In this document: positions 62,265-64,000 of the stretch, piece after piece
Position numbering within the stretch: position 1 is the first letter of the stretch
Layout of the letters: every line of letters starts with the position of its first letter
Assembly: GCA_009823395.1 (NCBI GenBank)
Contig: CM020505.1
Location: 7,872,129 to 7,936,128 of the forward strand
Source of the DNA: Thamnaconus septentrionalis
Lineage: Eukaryota; Chordata; Actinopteri; Tetraodontiformes; Monacanthidae
DNA: 64,000 bases
Direction: 5' to 3'
Program-made: the position numbers and the translations under genes
The notes under the pieces: generated by a model
Told to the model about the DNA's origin: nothing
What the model saw: only the letters and a program-made list of their open reading frames with translations
Databases searched by the model: none

Positions 62265-64000
<1,736 letters not shown>

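Overview
The window looks like a teleost fish nuclear genome. It has very little coding sequence, a high density of long (CA)n/(TG)n and (GA)n microsatellites, and small DNA-transposon and LINE remnants of types common in ray-finned fish. Only one protein-coding exon could be supported. It lies on the + strand at 62338-62554, in a perfect acceptor/donor frame, and encodes most of a CUB domain that matches the first CUB domain of CSMD1 (CUB and Sushi multiple domains 1). No convincing signal-peptide exon 1 was found. The simplest reading is that bases 1-62337 are the 3' part of a giant csmd1 intron (probably intron 1) and 62555-64000 are the start of the next intron. The species, and which csmd1 paralogue this is, cannot be told from the window.

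Layout. 0-13 kb: intronic sequence with a complete hAT-type MITE (320-586, 8-bp target duplication), a (TG)53 microsatellite at 8.8 kb and a dead L2-type LINE 3' end at 11.0-11.4 kb. 13-24 kb: G-runs, CpG-rich patches at 14.9-15.2 and 23.1-23.7 kb, a second hAT-family copy split by a roughly 930-bp TTAA-flanked element (19.77-20.70 kb), and a purine-rich block with a recurring GATAATG-type motif (21.8-22.4 kb). 24-36 kb: two pieces of a widespread teleost retroposon tail (26.8 kb in minus orientation; 29.46-29.61 kb with a 13-bp target duplication), otherwise quiet. 36-40 kb: a CpG-rich block, a Myb/SANT-like remnant at 38.2 kb and a CCG tract. 40-50 kb: a (GCGT)n Z-DNA-prone tract, degenerate tetranucleotide repeats, a possible reverse-transcriptase scrap at 46.5 kb, and paired inverted CA/TG arrays and a 160-bp (GA)n tract at 48.9-49.6 kb. 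50-62 kb: a second complete hAT MITE with perfect 8-bp duplications (50474-50857), a 96/71-bp tandem duplication (53.6-53.8 kb), more inverted CA/TG pairs, a CpG- and purine-rich block with a CCAAT/TATA-like pair near 58.3 kb, and a decayed Myb/SANT-domain element at 59.2 kb.

Function. The only gene here is csmd1. Its product is known as a very large, neurally expressed, single-pass membrane protein of CUB and Sushi domains linked to complement regulation and synapse biology. Most open reading frames in the window are by-products of microsatellites or chance and are not annotated as genes. No tRNA, rRNA, CRISPR or bacterial-type feature was seen. I found no clear evidence of a new biological system. 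The more notable items are the nested transposon, the two intact MITE insertions, the recurring GATAATG motif block, the repeated pattern of inverted CA/TG arrays, and the promoter-like CpG-rich blocks inside the intron.
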